Assembly (NCBI GenBank): GCA_027449105.1
Contig: DAIDMG010000009.1
Span: 1 to 41,116 of the forward strand
Length of the DNA stretch: 41,116 nt
Direction: 5' to 3'
Source of the DNA: Acidiphilium sp.
Lineage (GTDB): Bacteria > Pseudomonadota > Alphaproteobacteria > Acetobacterales > Acetobacteraceae
Of the stretch, positions 15,266-29,276 are shown in pieces. Positions within the stretch are counted from its first letter, which is position 1. Each line of letters opens with the position of its first letter. A program made the position numbers and the translations under genes. The notes under the pieces are model-generated. The model saw only the letters and a list, made by a program, of their open reading frames with translations. It had not been told where the DNA came from and made no database searches.

Positions 15266-17062
15266 TCACGTTTGAATTTTTGCTGGTTTCAGTGGTGGCA
15301 GCAATGCCAGCGAGAGTTCTTTGAGTCGAGCCGCTGATATCGGTGCTGGGGCGCCCATCAACAGGTCTTCACCTTGCTGGGTGAGAGGGAACGGGATCAC
15401 TTCACGCAAATTTGGTTCGCCGGCGAGCAACATGACGATTCGGTCAATGCCTGGCGCCGAGCCGCCATGCGGCGGCGCTCCGAAGCGAAAAGCGCTGAGC
15501 ATCCCGCCAAAGCGCGCTTCCACTTCGTCTGGACCATATCCTGCGATCTCGAAAGCTCGCAACATAATATCCGGGCGATGGTTACGTATTGCTCCTGAAG
15601 AGAGTTCGACGCCGTTGCAGACAATGTCATATTGATAGGCTTTGATGCTCAGCGGGTCGACGCTGTTTAGCGCATCAAGCCCGCCTTGAGGCATTGAGAA
15701 TGGGTTATGGCTGAAGTTGATCTGCCCCGTTTCCTCATCTCGCTCATACATCGGGAAATCAACAATCCAACAGAATTTGAACATGTTGTCATCGATTAAC
15801 CCGAGGTCGTGGCCGATTTTCGTCCGAACGGAGCCTGCGAATTTTGCGGTATGAGCCGAATCGCCTGCGGCAAAAAAAACCGCATCACCGGCTTTTACAC
15901 CTGCTGCTCTGCGGATGGCTTCAGCGCGATCGGATTCAAGTTTTTTTGCGATCGGTCCCTTCGCTCCTTCAGCTTCAAAAATAATATACCCGAGCCCACC
16001 AGCGCCTTCGGCTTTGGCCCATTCATTGAGCTTGTCAAAAAAACTTCGTGGTTGGTTGCCAACTCCGGGCGCCGGAATGGCGCGAACGACACCGCCAGTG
16101 GCGACGATATTCGCGAAAAGTGCAAAACCGGATGCTGTGAATATTTCGGTAACGTCAGCTATTTCAAGGGGATTGCGCAGATCCGGCTTATCAGACCCAT
16201 ATTTGAGCATCGCATCATCATACGAGATCCGTGGGAAAGGCCATTCATTGACCGATTTGCCATCCGCAAATTCCCGGAAGAGACCGCCGAGTACCGGCTC
16301 GATGGCGGCAAAGACATCGTCTTGGGTAACAAAACTCATCTCGAAATCAAGTTGGTAGAATTCGCCGGGTGCACGATCGGCACGGCTTGCCTCATCACGG
16401 AAACAGGGAGCGATCTGAAAATACCGGTCGAAGCCAGCGACCATCAGGAGCTGCTTGAACTGCTGTGGTGCCTGGGGCAGAGCATAAAATTTGCCTGGAT
16501 GCAGTCTGGCGGGGACAAGAAAGTCCCGCGCTCCTTCGGGGCTTGATGCTGTAAGGATTGGCGTGGTGAATTCGGTAAAGCCTCGTTCTGTCATTTCCCG
16601 GCGGAGCCACGAGATGACATTGGCCCGGAGAAGCATATTCTGATGTAGTTTGTCGCGTCGCAGATCGAGATACCGATAACGGAGGCGAAGATCTTCGGGA
16701 AAATGGGCGTCGCCGGCCACTTGGATGGGCAGCACTTCAGCCATCGATTGGACCGTCAGCGCATGTACCCTGAGCTCGATTTCGCCCGTCGGCAATTTGG
16801 GGTTAACCGTTGTGGCCTCGCGGGCGACAACCGTTCCTGTGACCGTGATGACGCTTTCCACCCGGAGAGCTTCAGCCTGTGAGAAGACGGTCGAATCCGC
16901 AGCCGGGATTACGCATTGAGTAACCCCGAAGTGGTCCCGCAGATCCAAGAACAGCAGGCTGCCATGATCACGCTTGGCATTGATCCAGCCAGATAGCCGG
17001 ACTGTGATGCCCGTATCGGCCGCACGGAGGGCGCCACAGTGATGGGTACGATATTCATGCAT
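15266..17062 (-). CDS. aspS: Aspartyl-tRNA synthetase, probably non-discriminating
   Basis: The 598-residue bacterial-type AspRS has an N-terminal OB-fold anticodon domain ([18 protein letters not shown]). Class II motif 2 is in [11 protein letters not shown], a GAD insertion lies around 290-420, and motif 3 is in [13 protein letters not shown]. His33 in KRDHGS is the residue type found in non-discriminating enzymes, where discriminating AspRS has Leu. The enzyme may therefore also charge tRNA-Asn for later amidation by GatCAB. It is divergent from rnd, whose start lies 85 bases away. Confidence 0.96.
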   Translation of the reverse strand: MHEYRTHHCGALRAADTGITVRLSGWINAKRDHGSLLFLDLRDHFGVTQCVIPAADSTVFSQAEALRVESVITVTGTVVAREATTVNPKLPTGEIELRVHALTVQSMAEVLPIQVAGDAHFPEDLRLRYRYLDLRRDKLHQNMLLRANVISWLRREMTERGFTEFTTPILTASSPEGARDFLVPARLHPGKFYALPQAPQQFKQLLMVAGFDRYFQIAPCFRDEASRADRAPGEFYQLDFEMSFVTQDDVFAAIEPVLGGLFREFADGKSVNEWPFPRISYDDAMLKYGSDKPDLRNPLEIADVTEIFTASGFALFANIVATGGVVRAIPAPGVGNQPRSFFDKLNEWAKAEGAGGLGYIIFEAEGAKGPIAKKLESDRAEAIRRAAGVKAGDAVFFAAGDSAHTAKFAGSVRTKIGHDLGLIDDNMFKFCWIVDFPMYERDEETGQINFSHNPFSMPQGGLDALNSVDPLSIKAYQYDIVCNGVELSSGAIRNHRPDIMLRAFEIAGYGPDEVEARFGGMLSAFRFGAPPHGGSAPGIDRIVMLLAGEPNLREVIPFPLTQQGEDLLMGAPAPISAARLKELSLALLPPLKPAKIQT

Positions 17063-17147
17063 TGAGAGGACCGGTCCTGATTGAAATGATGGGCAAATGA
17101 CTGGTGCCCCTCTTTCCTGTCAAGTCATCGCGTGCCAGTCAGCAACC

Positions 17148-18329
17148 ATGAAACCGAAACCCATATTTCCCACTCCTGTCCTGATTACAACAACAAGTGA
17201 ACTTGCCGCGGTGTGCGAGCGCTTGGCACAGGAGCCTTATGTTGCTGTCGATACCGAGTTCATGCGTGAACGGACCTATTATCCGGAGTTATGCATTGTT
17301 CAGATCGGCGGTGCCCGAGAAGTAGTCGTGATAGATGCGGAGGTCGAGGAGCTTGATTTGACCCCATTGGGCGCCTTGCTGTCGAATCCGAATGTCGTCA
17401 AAGTATTTCACGCGTGTCGCCAGGATATCGAAATTTTTCTGCTCAAGTTCGGCACCGTTCCTGCGCCCTTGTTCGATACTCAAGTTGCCGCGATGGTTGC
17501 AGGCTTTGGTGATCAGGTTGCCTACGATACCTTGGCATCGTCGTTGGTGGGCGGGAAGATCGATAAGGCACATCGATTCTCTGACTGGCAGGCGAGGCCG
17601 CTGTCTCCGGCGCAGATCAACTATGCGGCTGCTGACGTCACTTGGTTGCGGCTGGTGTACGAAGTTCTTCGTGAACGGCTGTTGCGCGATTCTCGGATGG
17701 AGTGGGTTGCCGAGGAGGCAGCGACTTTGGCCGATCCCGCCACCTATCGTACGGATCCTGAGAATGCCTGGCGCCGGTTAAAGTTCCGCGGTGGAAGCGC
17801 GCGACAATTTGCAATCATTCAAGCAGTTGCAGCATGGCGTGAGCGCGAGGCGATGCGGATAAATGTCCCACGCCAGAGGATCATAAAAGATGAGCAAATT
17901 CCAGAGCTTGCGGCGATTGCTCCAACTGATATCGAGGGATTAACCCGGGTCCGCGGCATCGGTCGGGGCTTTGCAGAGGGGAGGGTAGCGCAGTCTTTGC
18001 TTGCGGTCATTGCTGCAGCGAAATCAATCCCGGAGCCCAGCTTGCCAATGTTGCCTCGCGCTAGCGACTCTGCAAAATCATCTCCGGGACTAGTAGCATT
18101 GCTTAAAGTTCTGCTCGCGGAGCGAGCTAGCTTTCATCATGTTGCCGCTCGACTGATTGCGTCGTCGGATGACATCGACCGCTTGGCCAGTGAGGAAGCA
18201 CCTGACCTTCCGTGTTTGTCGGGTTGGCGCGCTGAATTGTTCGGCGCTGATGCTATGCGGCTGAAGACCGGGAAGGTGGCCCTCCGAGCGCGTGGAAAGC
18301 GGGTGGAAGTTGTTGAACTCCCGAATTGA
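17148..18329 (+). CDS. rnd: Ribonuclease D
   Basis: Starting at ATG 17148 the protein has 393 residues; ATG 17097 is possible but lies only 34 bases from aspS and adds a non-conserved leader. The DEDDy exonuclease residues are seen: VAVDTEFMRERTYYP (Asp and Glu), CRQDIEIF (Asp) and NYAAADVTWL (Tyr and Asp). An HRDC domain follows (about 215-290, ERQ-like RQRIIKDEQIPELA). It trims tRNA 3' ends. Confidence 0.93.
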   Translation: MKPKPIFPTPVLITTTSELAAVCERLAQEPYVAVDTEFMRERTYYPELCIVQIGGAREVVVIDAEVEELDLTPLGALLSNPNVVKVFHACRQDIEIFLLKFGTVPAPLFDTQVAAMVAGFGDQVAYDTLASSLVGGKIDKAHRFSDWQARPLSPAQINYAAADVTWLRLVYEVLRERLLRDSRMEWVAEEAATLADPATYRTDPENAWRRLKFRGGSARQFAIIQAVAAWREREAMRINVPRQRIIKDEQIPELAAIAPTDIEGLTRVRGIGRGFAEGRVAQSLLAVIAAAKSIPEPSLPMLPRASDSAKSSPGLVALLKVLLAERASFHHVAARLIASSDDIDRLASEEAPDLPCLSGWRAELFGADAMRLKTGKVALRARGKRVEVVELPN

Positions 18330-18339
18330 TGCCGGAGGC

Positions 18340-19062
18340 CTAATACATATGCTGTCCGCCGTTGATCGATATTGTTGAACCCGTAACGAAATCCGCTTCG
18401 TCTGCAGTGAGAAACACGACGCCACGGGCGATATCGTTGGCTTTGCCGAGACGCCCGACTGGAATCCTTGTGACGATTTTTTTAAGGACATCAGGAGGGA
18501 CTGCTCTCACCATGTCGGTGTCGATATAGCCCGGCGCAATGGCGTTTACGGTAATGCCGAAACGAGCGCCTTCCTGGGCTAGCGCCTTGGTGAAACCGTG
18601 AATACCGGATTTCGCCGCTGCGTAGTTGACTTGGCCATATTGCCCTGCCTGGCCATTGATGCTGCCAATATTGACAATACGTCCGAACTGCCTGTTCTTC
18701 ATTCCATCAAAGGTGGCCTTACATAAATTGAAGCATGAACCAAGATTAGTATCGATTACGATCTCCCACATATCGCGCGTCATTCCCGTTATCGTCGCAT
18801 CTCGGGTAATTCCGGCATTATTAACCAGGATTTCAATCGGGCCGAGGCGGTTGGTGATCGACCGCACTGCATCAATCGTCTGCCCATAATCACTGGCATC
18901 AAATTTAATAGTTTCGATGCCGTGGACAGCGGTAAAGTTTTCTGCCGCGGTCTTATTGCCAATATAGGTTGCGATGACTGTGCGCCCGGCTGTTTTCAAT
19001 GCGGCACTAATAGCTTCTCCGATGCCCCGCGTACCACCGGTAACCAGCGCGACTCGTGACAT
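18340..19062 (-). CDS. phaB: Acetoacetyl-CoA reductase (NADPH-type SDR)
   Basis: The 240-residue short-chain dehydrogenase has the nucleotide motif VTGGTRGIGEAIS, NNAGITRD, the catalytic Ser in NIGSINGQAGQYGQ and the catalytic YAAAK. The stretch GQAGQYGQVNYAAAKSGIHG is characteristic of PhaB/PhbB and differs from FabG. GGAAGGAG precedes ATG 19062. It reduces acetoacetyl-CoA to (R)-3-hydroxybutyryl-CoA for polyhydroxybutyrate. The thiolase and synthase genes are not in the window. Its end converges on rnd with a 10-base gap and no obvious terminator. Confidence 0.93.
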   Translation of the reverse strand: MSRVALVTGGTRGIGEAISAALKTAGRTVIATYIGNKTAAENFTAVHGIETIKFDASDYGQTIDAVRSITNRLGPIEILVNNAGITRDATITGMTRDMWEIVIDTNLGSCFNLCKATFDGMKNRQFGRIVNIGSINGQAGQYGQVNYAAAKSGIHGFTKALAQEGARFGITVNAIAPGYIDTDMVRAVPPDVLKKIVTRIPVGRLGKANDIARGVVFLTADEADFVTGSTISINGGQHMY

Positions 19063-19141
19063 TTGAACTCCTTCCCATTTTGGCGGACAAGCAGGACAGT
19101 GTTCGCGCGAATGGGGCGATTGGTCTACGTATTAACTTAAA

Positions 19142-20230
19142 TTATCCCCAGGTGGTAATCCCGGCACGCTTAGCCATCGCATCGACCACGCCAAGCCATG
19201 CGAGGAACGGAAGAAAAGGCGCAAAAGCGATTGCAATTTTTGCGTTCCCATTGAGGTGGGTGAACACAACCACCATAGCGCCGCCAAAGATTGCAAATCC
19301 CCAGTAGACGATCGCGATCAGTCTCGCGTCCATGCCTGCCCGGTGAGCGACCTGATAAAGGTGGCCTCGATGAGCTTGGGCGAGGTTATGACCGGCGATT
19401 GCTCGGCGCACGAGCGTAAAAACAACATCCAGGAACACTCCAGAGAGTAATAACGGGACAACCATGAACGATAAGGAGACATGTTCATAGTGCGTCGCCG
19501 CGATGCCTAGAAGTGAAAGGAGAAAACCGCAGAACTGGCTGCCAACGTCCCCCATAAAGATGCGTGCCCGTGGATAATTGAAGGGCAGAAATCCCGCGAC
19601 ACCTCCGGCAAGAAGGAGGGATGTTGTATAAACAAAGAAACCCCCATGAATCCCGGCGATTCCAGCGAGAAATAGGCAGGCAATAAGCGTTGTGCCCGCG
19701 GCCAGCCCATCCAGCCCATCGATGAAATTCATTGCATTGGTGACGAATAGTATCCAGAGCGTTGAGATAATGGGCGCAGCCAGACCCAAGTAAACAGGGC
19801 CGACCAGCGGTAAGTCGAAGCGGCGTGCGGATAACCCCACGGCCACGGCCGCCAAGGCGGCGACTAACTGTGCTCCGAGCTTCACTGCGAAAGGAAAATC
19901 ATAGACATCATCGAGGAAGGAGACGGCGGCGATCAGAATCGCAGCAACGATAACGCCGAGGAACAATGGCGAGGCGAGGCGCGAAACTTGGCCGTACCGG
20001 TAGAGTAGGATGATCCCGAGCAAAAATGCGGCAACGATTCCGATTCCGCCGGATTTCGGGGTCGTTCGTGTGTGGGCCTTGCGCGCATCAGGGTGATCTG
20101 GCACGCCAACGGCAATCATGACCCGTACGACAGCGGCAGAAAACATTGCCAAGCCGGCGAACAACGCCAGGTGCCGCGGCAAAGCGAGCGCAGCGAATGT
20201 CGGGTGGGCGATATATGGAACGCCATGCAT
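19142..20230 (-). CDS. WecA/MraY-like undecaprenyl-phosphate sugar-1-phosphate transferase
   Basis: From ATG 20230 (GGGGA eight bases ahead) the protein has 362 residues and about ten membrane helices. Family signatures are present: FLDDVYDF, NAMNFIDGLDGLAAG, FMGDVGSQFCGF and the HRGHLYQ loop. It transfers a sugar-1-phosphate from a UDP-sugar to the lipid carrier at the inner membrane, starting a surface polysaccharide such as O-antigen, capsule or exopolysaccharide. The substrate sugar cannot be told from the sequence. It lies 181 bases after atpC and may be transcribed separately. Confidence 0.9.
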   Translation of the reverse strand: MHGVPYIAHPTFAALALPRHLALFAGLAMFSAAVVRVMIAVGVPDHPDARKAHTRTTPKSGGIGIVAAFLLGIILLYRYGQVSRLASPLFLGVIVAAILIAAVSFLDDVYDFPFAVKLGAQLVAALAAVAVGLSARRFDLPLVGPVYLGLAAPIISTLWILFVTNAMNFIDGLDGLAAGTTLIACLFLAGIAGIHGGFFVYTTSLLLAGGVAGFLPFNYPRARIFMGDVGSQFCGFLLSLLGIAATHYEHVSLSFMVVPLLLSGVFLDVVFTLVRRAIAGHNLAQAHRGHLYQVAHRAGMDARLIAIVYWGFAIFGGAMVVVFTHLNGNAKIAIAFAPFLPFLAWLGVVDAMAKRAGITTWG

Positions 20231-20411
20231 TACGCAGATCCCCCGTGCGTATTGGGTATCAATGACGACCACGAATGCAAGTTTACGGCAATTTCATTAT
20301 GACTTGGCATCGATGTCTGCTTGCGAGGCCAATCGGTGATCTGTCTCGTCGGTTAGAAGGAATGGTCCGCGAGCCAGCGCCTTTCGCCTGCAGTCTGCAG
20401 CTGCGCCGTCT

Positions 20412-20765
20412 CTAGGTGGTTTCGACGGGTTCGCCGGTACCATCCGTGGTCTCAGCATCATGCTGGATCTTTGCAAGCAAATTGTTGATTTCCGCTTGGT
20501 TGAATTCGCTGACCTTCGTGATCTGATCTGCCAAGACGGAGCATCTTTCTCCTGTGGCTTCGACGAAACCGCCCGATACAAGGAAGCGGTCAACAATCAC
20601 ACTTCCTTCGTAAAGCTCAATGAGGCCACGTCGCAGGGTTGTAATCAGGGGAGAGTGGTCGGGTAAAATACCGAGGTCGCCTTCGGAACCCGGGACTACA
20701 GCCATATCCACGGAGCGAGCTAGTATCAATCGCTCTGGACTGATGATTTCGAATGCAAGGCTCAT
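20412..20765 (-). CDS. atpC: F1 ATP synthase epsilon subunit
   Basis: The 117-residue protein has the beta-sandwich domain with FEIISPERLIL at the start, VPGSEGDLGILPDHSPLIT near 25, and SGGFVEAT. It is shorter than the usual 130-140 residues, so the C-terminal helical hairpin that inhibits the enzyme is reduced. It follows atpD by seven bases and ends the operon. Confidence 0.95.
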   Translation of the reverse strand: MSLAFEIISPERLILARSVDMAVVPGSEGDLGILPDHSPLITTLRRGLIELYEGSVIVDRFLVSGGFVEATGERCSVLADQITKVSEFNQAEINNLLAKIQHDAETTDGTGEPVETT

Positions 20766-20772
20766 AACGGAA

Positions 20773-23153
<2,381 letters not shown>

Positions 23154-23168
23154 GACGGCGCGGCGCCC

Positions 23169-25272
<2,104 letters not shown>

Positions 25273-25344
25273 GCGTTTCGTCCCGTTGCATTCGCGGTCG
25301 ATAAATTAAAAATAACCAGGATGTTTGGTAGCCAAAATCCGGGC

Positions 25345-25370
25345 AAAAAACCCTGTCCGCCCGGACGGAC
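25345..25370 (-). terminator. Rho-independent terminator between priA and atpH
   Basis: On the minus strand GTCCG and CGGAC pair around a six-base loop, followed by AGGG and six T residues (plus-strand A-tract 25345-25350). It ends the rplY-pth-ychF-priA transcript before the ATP synthase operon. Confidence 0.65.
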
Positions 25371-25414
25371 GGCGAGGGGTCGCCTAGCATAGGGGGCATG
25401 GACGCGCAACCGCC

Positions 25415-27568
25415 TCACAGAAACGAGATCGGATCGATATCAATGGTGACATGGACAGCGAGAGGGAGGGGTACCTGGTTCAGCCATTCCCGTATAAAGT
25501 GCTGGATGGCAAGCTTGCGTCCTGCTCGGAGCAGGAAACGCCAGCGATGCTGCCCGCGGAGTAATGAAATGGGGGCGGGGGCTGGGCCAAGAATGTCCAA
25601 GCCGGGGGAGTTTGGGGACTGCTGGGCCATGTTACGGGCCGCTTGCGCTGCGACGTCGGGATCTTTTGCGCTAATGATCAGCGCTGCGAGCCGACCGAAC
25701 GGCGGCCAGCCGCCAGGCTGCCGGAGCGCCGCTTCAGCGGCACGAAACTTTTTAAGGTCGCCGGACACCAGCGCTTCAATTACTGGATGGTCGGGATGGT
25801 AGGTTTGCAGCAAAGCTGACCCCGCACGAACGGCTCGACCGGCCCGGCCCGAAACTTGGTGCAACAATTGGGAGCTGCGCTCAGCAGCGCGCAAATCGCC
25901 GCCTGAGAGGCCGAGGTCTGCGTCGACGACCCCGACCAATGTGAGATTGGGGAAATGCCAACCTTTTGCGATCATTTGTGTGCCGATTATTACATCGACG
26001 TCGCCCGCCTCTATTGCGCGCACAGATTCGGCAGCGTGTTCCTGCGTGGAGATCAGGTCGCTGGTCATCACTAGGCGTCTGGCCTGTGGCAATGCGGTTG
26101 CGATTTCTTCGTCGATTCGCTCGACGCCAGGCCCGATTGCTGTCAGAGTGTCAGTTGCATAGCATGCAGGGCACGTAGCGGGCTGCGCCTGTTGATGGCC
26201 GCAATGATGACACAGCAGCACTCCCCGCCGGCGGTGCGCGACCAGCCATGCCGCGCAATTCGGACAGGTAACTCGATGCCCGCACGCACGGCACAGCATC
26301 AAGGGTGCGTATCCCCGCCGATTCAGGAACAGCATGGCTTGCTCGCCACGCGAGATTATCGACGCGATTTGATCGACCAGGGGCGCGGATAGAAAATGCC
26401 CTCGCGGCGGCTGATGAATTCGCATGTCGAGGGCACTTATTTGTGGTGGCAGTGCACCGCCATGACGCGATTTTAAAACGTGGTGATGGTAACGTCCCGC
26501 TTGCGCATTGACCCACGATTCAAGTGAAGGTGTTGCTGACGCCAAGATTACCGCCGCGCTGGCGAGCCGTGCCCGAACCACAGCCATGTCCCTGGCATGA
26601 TAAATGACGCCTTCCTCTTGCTTGTAGGCGGTATCGTGCTCCTCGTCCACCACAATTGCCCCAAGTGCAGGAAACGGCAGGAAAAGCGCCGAGCGCGCGC
26701 CAACAATGAGCCCAGCATCGCCTGAGGTGATTTGATGGAAGGCGCGACGCCGTTGCGAGTGCGTCAGCGACGAGTGCCAGACAGTGGGATCTGCGCCGAA
26801 ACGTTCGCCGATTCGTGCCGTGAACTGGGCTGATAGCGCAATTTCTGGGAGGAGTATCAGGGCTTGCCGCCCCGCAAGTAGCGCTTCGGCGACAGCCTCG
26901 AGGTAGGTTTCAGTCTTTCCTGCACCGGTCACACCTTCCAGCAACGTCACGGAGAATGTTTGGGATCTGACGGCTGATCTTAAGTCGCCAGCAATGGTAG
27001 CCTGCTGTGCCGACAAAACAGGTGCAGGATGGGAGGGATTTAACTTGGTTGGTGCCTCTGACTGCACATGAGGTATCAGGAAGCCAGAGTTAGCCATGGC
27101 ACGGATGACGTCGGTCGATACCCGTGAGGCCTTAGCCAATGTCGCGGTATCTGCTGCCCCAATTGCGGCAAGGCTCGCTAGGACGCGCTTGCGTGCCTCG
27201 GTTACCCGGGCAGAAATGGAGCCTTCGCGCCATAGTGTGCGTGTTTGTGGGCGCTCCAAAAGGCTGGGCTTGAGCGCTAATGCAAGTACCGAGCCGCGTG
27301 GCGCCATCGTGTAGTCTGCCACCCAGTCGACAAAACGCCGCAGGTCTTCCGGTAAACCTGGCGCGTCAAGTTTCGCAATAATATGTTTTAGTTTCAGTGC
27401 CTTCCGTTGTGTTTCGGAAGCCGTATCCCAGACTGATCCTGTTACCCGCCGTGCTCCTAGCGGCACAACCACAACATCCCCCGCCTTCACGGACATTCCT
27501 TCCGGGACTGCATAGCTGAAGAGCTGGTTGACGGCGTAAGGCAGAAGGATCGATGCGCGATCGCTCAG
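25415..27568 (-). CDS. priA: Primosomal protein N' (PriA helicase), apparent CTG start
   Basis: The protein has 717 residues when begun at CTG 27568. The first in-frame ATG, at 27496, would remove 24 residues that include the conserved ASILLPYAVNQLFSYAVPEG. No ATG, GTG or TTG exists in frame between the upstream stop and 27496. A strong Shine-Dalgarno AAGGAG (27579-27584) lies ten bases before the CTG and overlaps the ychF stop. Walker A is GVTGAGKTETYL and the DEEH box is VDEEHDTAYKQ. Eight zinc-binding cysteines lie in CRACGHRVTCPNCAAW and CHHCGHQQAQPATCPACY. It restarts stalled replication forks. Confidence 0.94.
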   Translation of the reverse strand: MSDRASILLPYAVNQLFSYAVPEGMSVKAGDVVVVPLGARRVTGSVWDTASETQRKALKLKHIIAKLDAPGLPEDLRRFVDWVADYTMAPRGSVLALALKPSLLERPQTRTLWREGSISARVTEARKRVLASLAAIGAADTATLAKASRVSTDVIRAMANSGFLIPHVQSEAPTKLNPSHPAPVLSAQQATIAGDLRSAVRSQTFSVTLLEGVTGAGKTETYLEAVAEALLAGRQALILLPEIALSAQFTARIGERFGADPTVWHSSLTHSQRRRAFHQITSGDAGLIVGARSALFLPFPALGAIVVDEEHDTAYKQEEGVIYHARDMAVVRARLASAAVILASATPSLESWVNAQAGRYHHHVLKSRHGGALPPQISALDMRIHQPPRGHFLSAPLVDQIASIISRGEQAMLFLNRRGYAPLMLCRACGHRVTCPNCAAWLVAHRRRGVLLCHHCGHQQAQPATCPACYATDTLTAIGPGVERIDEEIATALPQARRLVMTSDLISTQEHAAESVRAIEAGDVDVIIGTQMIAKGWHFPNLTLVGVVDADLGLSGGDLRAAERSSQLLHQVSGRAGRAVRAGSALLQTYHPDHPVIEALVSGDLKKFRAAEAALRQPGGWPPFGRLAALIISAKDPDVAAQAARNMAQQSPNSPGLDILGPAPAPISLLRGQHRWRFLLRAGRKLAIQHFIREWLNQVPLPLAVHVTIDIDPISFL

Positions 27569-27582
27569 TTTGCGGGATCTCC

Positions 27583-28677
27583 TTAAACATTAAAGCGGAA
27601 CAAAAGAACATCACCATCTTGGACGACGTAGTCCCGCCCTTCGATTCTGAGTTTCCCCGCTTCGCGGGCGCCGGCCTGTCCGGCGAATTCGACATAATCG
27701 GTATAGGCGACTGTTTCGCAAGCGATGAAACCGCGTTCGAAATCGCCATGGATGGCGCCAGCAGCCTGAGGCGCACGTGTGCCCCGTGTAATCGTCCATG
27801 CACGAGTTTCCTTCGGGCCGGCCGTAAAATAGGTGACCAAGCCAAGGAGATCATAGCCGGCACGGATCACGCGATCGAGTCCGGAGTCGGTGAGGCCGAG
27901 GCCGGCAAGGAACTCGCCGCGTTCATCGGCGGGCAATTGTGCGACCTCTGATTCAATCGCAGCAGAGATCACAACGTGGCCCGCCCCGTGGTTCCGGGCC
28001 ATGGCGGCAACGCGAGCAGACTGGTCATTGCCGACGGCCGCCGCGTTTTCCTCAACATTACAAACATACAGGACTGGCTTTGTCGTGAGCAGATTAAATC
28101 GGCGGATCGCTTCTTCTTGTCCTTTTTGTATGGCATTGCGTGCCGGTTGGCCAGATTCTAACGCGGCCAGAATTGGTTCAAATAACGAGAGCTCGGCTGA
28201 GGCGCTCCTGTCGCCGCCACGGGCTTTCTTCAGCAAATTCGGTACTCTTTTTTGGGCGGTTTCGAGATCGGCAAGCATCAGCTCGGTTTCTACCGTTTCC
28301 GCGTCGCGAATCGGATCAATACTACCTTCCACGTGGGCGACGTCATCATTTTTGAAGCAGCGCAATACGTGGACGATTGCATCCACCTCGCGGATGTTCG
28401 CCAGGAACTGGTTTCCCAAACCTTCACCTTTTGCTGCACCGCGTACCAGTCCGGCGATGTCCACGAACTCCAGGGCCGTCGGCGTGATTTTTGCTGACTT
28501 TTCGATTTTCGCCAGCACCTCAAGACGAGAGTCCGGTACAGCCACGCGACCTATGTTGGGTTCAATCGTGCAAAACGGGTAATTAGCTGCCTGGGCTACG
28601 ACGGTCGCTGTCAGAGCGTTAAAAAGTGTGGATTTGCCAACGTTCGGCAGGCCAACGATGCCGCAATTGAAGCCCAT
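27583..28677 (-). CDS. ychF: Ribosome-associated ATPase/GTPase YchF (OBG family)
   Basis: The 364-residue protein starts MGFNCGIVGLPNVGKSTLFNAL (P-loop) and contains FVDIAGLVRGAAKGEGLGNQFL (G3 region), FLTTKP-like NLLTTKPVLYVCNV, and a C-terminal TGS domain ending in QDGDVLLFRFNV. YchF prefers ATP and binds ribosomes. Next to pth is its common location. The gap to pth is two bases. Confidence 0.96.
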   Translation of the reverse strand: MGFNCGIVGLPNVGKSTLFNALTATVVAQAANYPFCTIEPNIGRVAVPDSRLEVLAKIEKSAKITPTALEFVDIAGLVRGAAKGEGLGNQFLANIREVDAIVHVLRCFKNDDVAHVEGSIDPIRDAETVETELMLADLETAQKRVPNLLKKARGGDRSASAELSLFEPILAALESGQPARNAIQKGQEEAIRRFNLLTTKPVLYVCNVEENAAAVGNDQSARVAAMARNHGAGHVVISAAIESEVAQLPADERGEFLAGLGLTDSGLDRVIRAGYDLLGLVTYFTAGPKETRAWTITRGTRAPQAAGAIHGDFERGFIACETVAYTDYVEFAGQAGAREAGKLRIEGRDYVVQDGDVLLFRFNV

Positions 28678-28679
28678 TT

Positions 28680-29258
28680 TCAGGATACATCCTTCGTCAA
28701 CAACGCCACTTTCGTCATGAAATTCTCAGGTTTTCCTTCAACAAGGAGCGGAACGGATTTGGACACCGCTTCCAACATCGGGATCAACCAATCCTCCTCG
28801 GAGGGTGTGAAATTGCCAAGAACATGAGATGTGACGCGTGATCTGTCTCGTGGATGCCCGATTCCGAGGCGGACACGCCAATAGTCAGGCGCAGCGAGAC
28901 ACCGATCGATGCTGCGCAGACCGTTGTGGCCTGCAGCGCTACCACCGCGCTTTACCCGCACTTTGCCGGGAGCCAGGTCAATATCGTCGTGAAACACAGT
29001 AATTGCCTCCGGCGGCAGCTTGAAAAAACCCACTGCCGACTGCACTGCGCTGCCTGAATCGTTCATGTAGGTCAGGGGCTTGAGCGCAATAATCTTAACC
29101 CCGTGGATGGTGCCATCTGCGATAGCCGCGCGGAAGCGGTGTCGCCACGGTGTAAAACGGTGACGATCGGCGATCACGTCGAGAGCCATGAAACCGATAT
29201 TGTGCCGATGTCGAGCCATTCCCGGTTCGGGATTGCCGAGGCCGACCCAGAGTAGCAC
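28680..29258 (-). CDS. pth: Peptidyl-tRNA hydrolase
   Basis: The 192-residue protein starts at GTG 29258. It shows LWVGLGNPEPGMARHRHNIGFM with the catalytic His, the FHDDIDLAPG acid site and GGSAAGHNGLRSI. It frees tRNA from prematurely released peptidyl-tRNA. It is co-transcribed with rplY (18-base gap) and ychF. Confidence 0.96.
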   Translation of the reverse strand: MLLWVGLGNPEPGMARHRHNIGFMALDVIADRHRFTPWRHRFRAAIADGTIHGVKIIALKPLTYMNDSGSAVQSAVGFFKLPPEAITVFHDDIDLAPGKVRVKRGGSAAGHNGLRSIDRCLAAPDYWRVRLGIGHPRDRSRVTSHVLGNFTPSEEDWLIPMLEAVSKSVPLLVEGKPENFMTKVALLTKDVS

Positions 29259-29276
29259 GGCGAACCTGAGTCGGTC

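Noticed and set aside
15809-16546. 245-codon plus-strand frame
   Set aside because: Antisense to aspS; it is long only because of codon bias in the real gene.
18350-18375. TTGAT-N4-ATTGT resembling an FNR site
   Set aside because: It lies inside the phaB coding end and has a poor second half-site.
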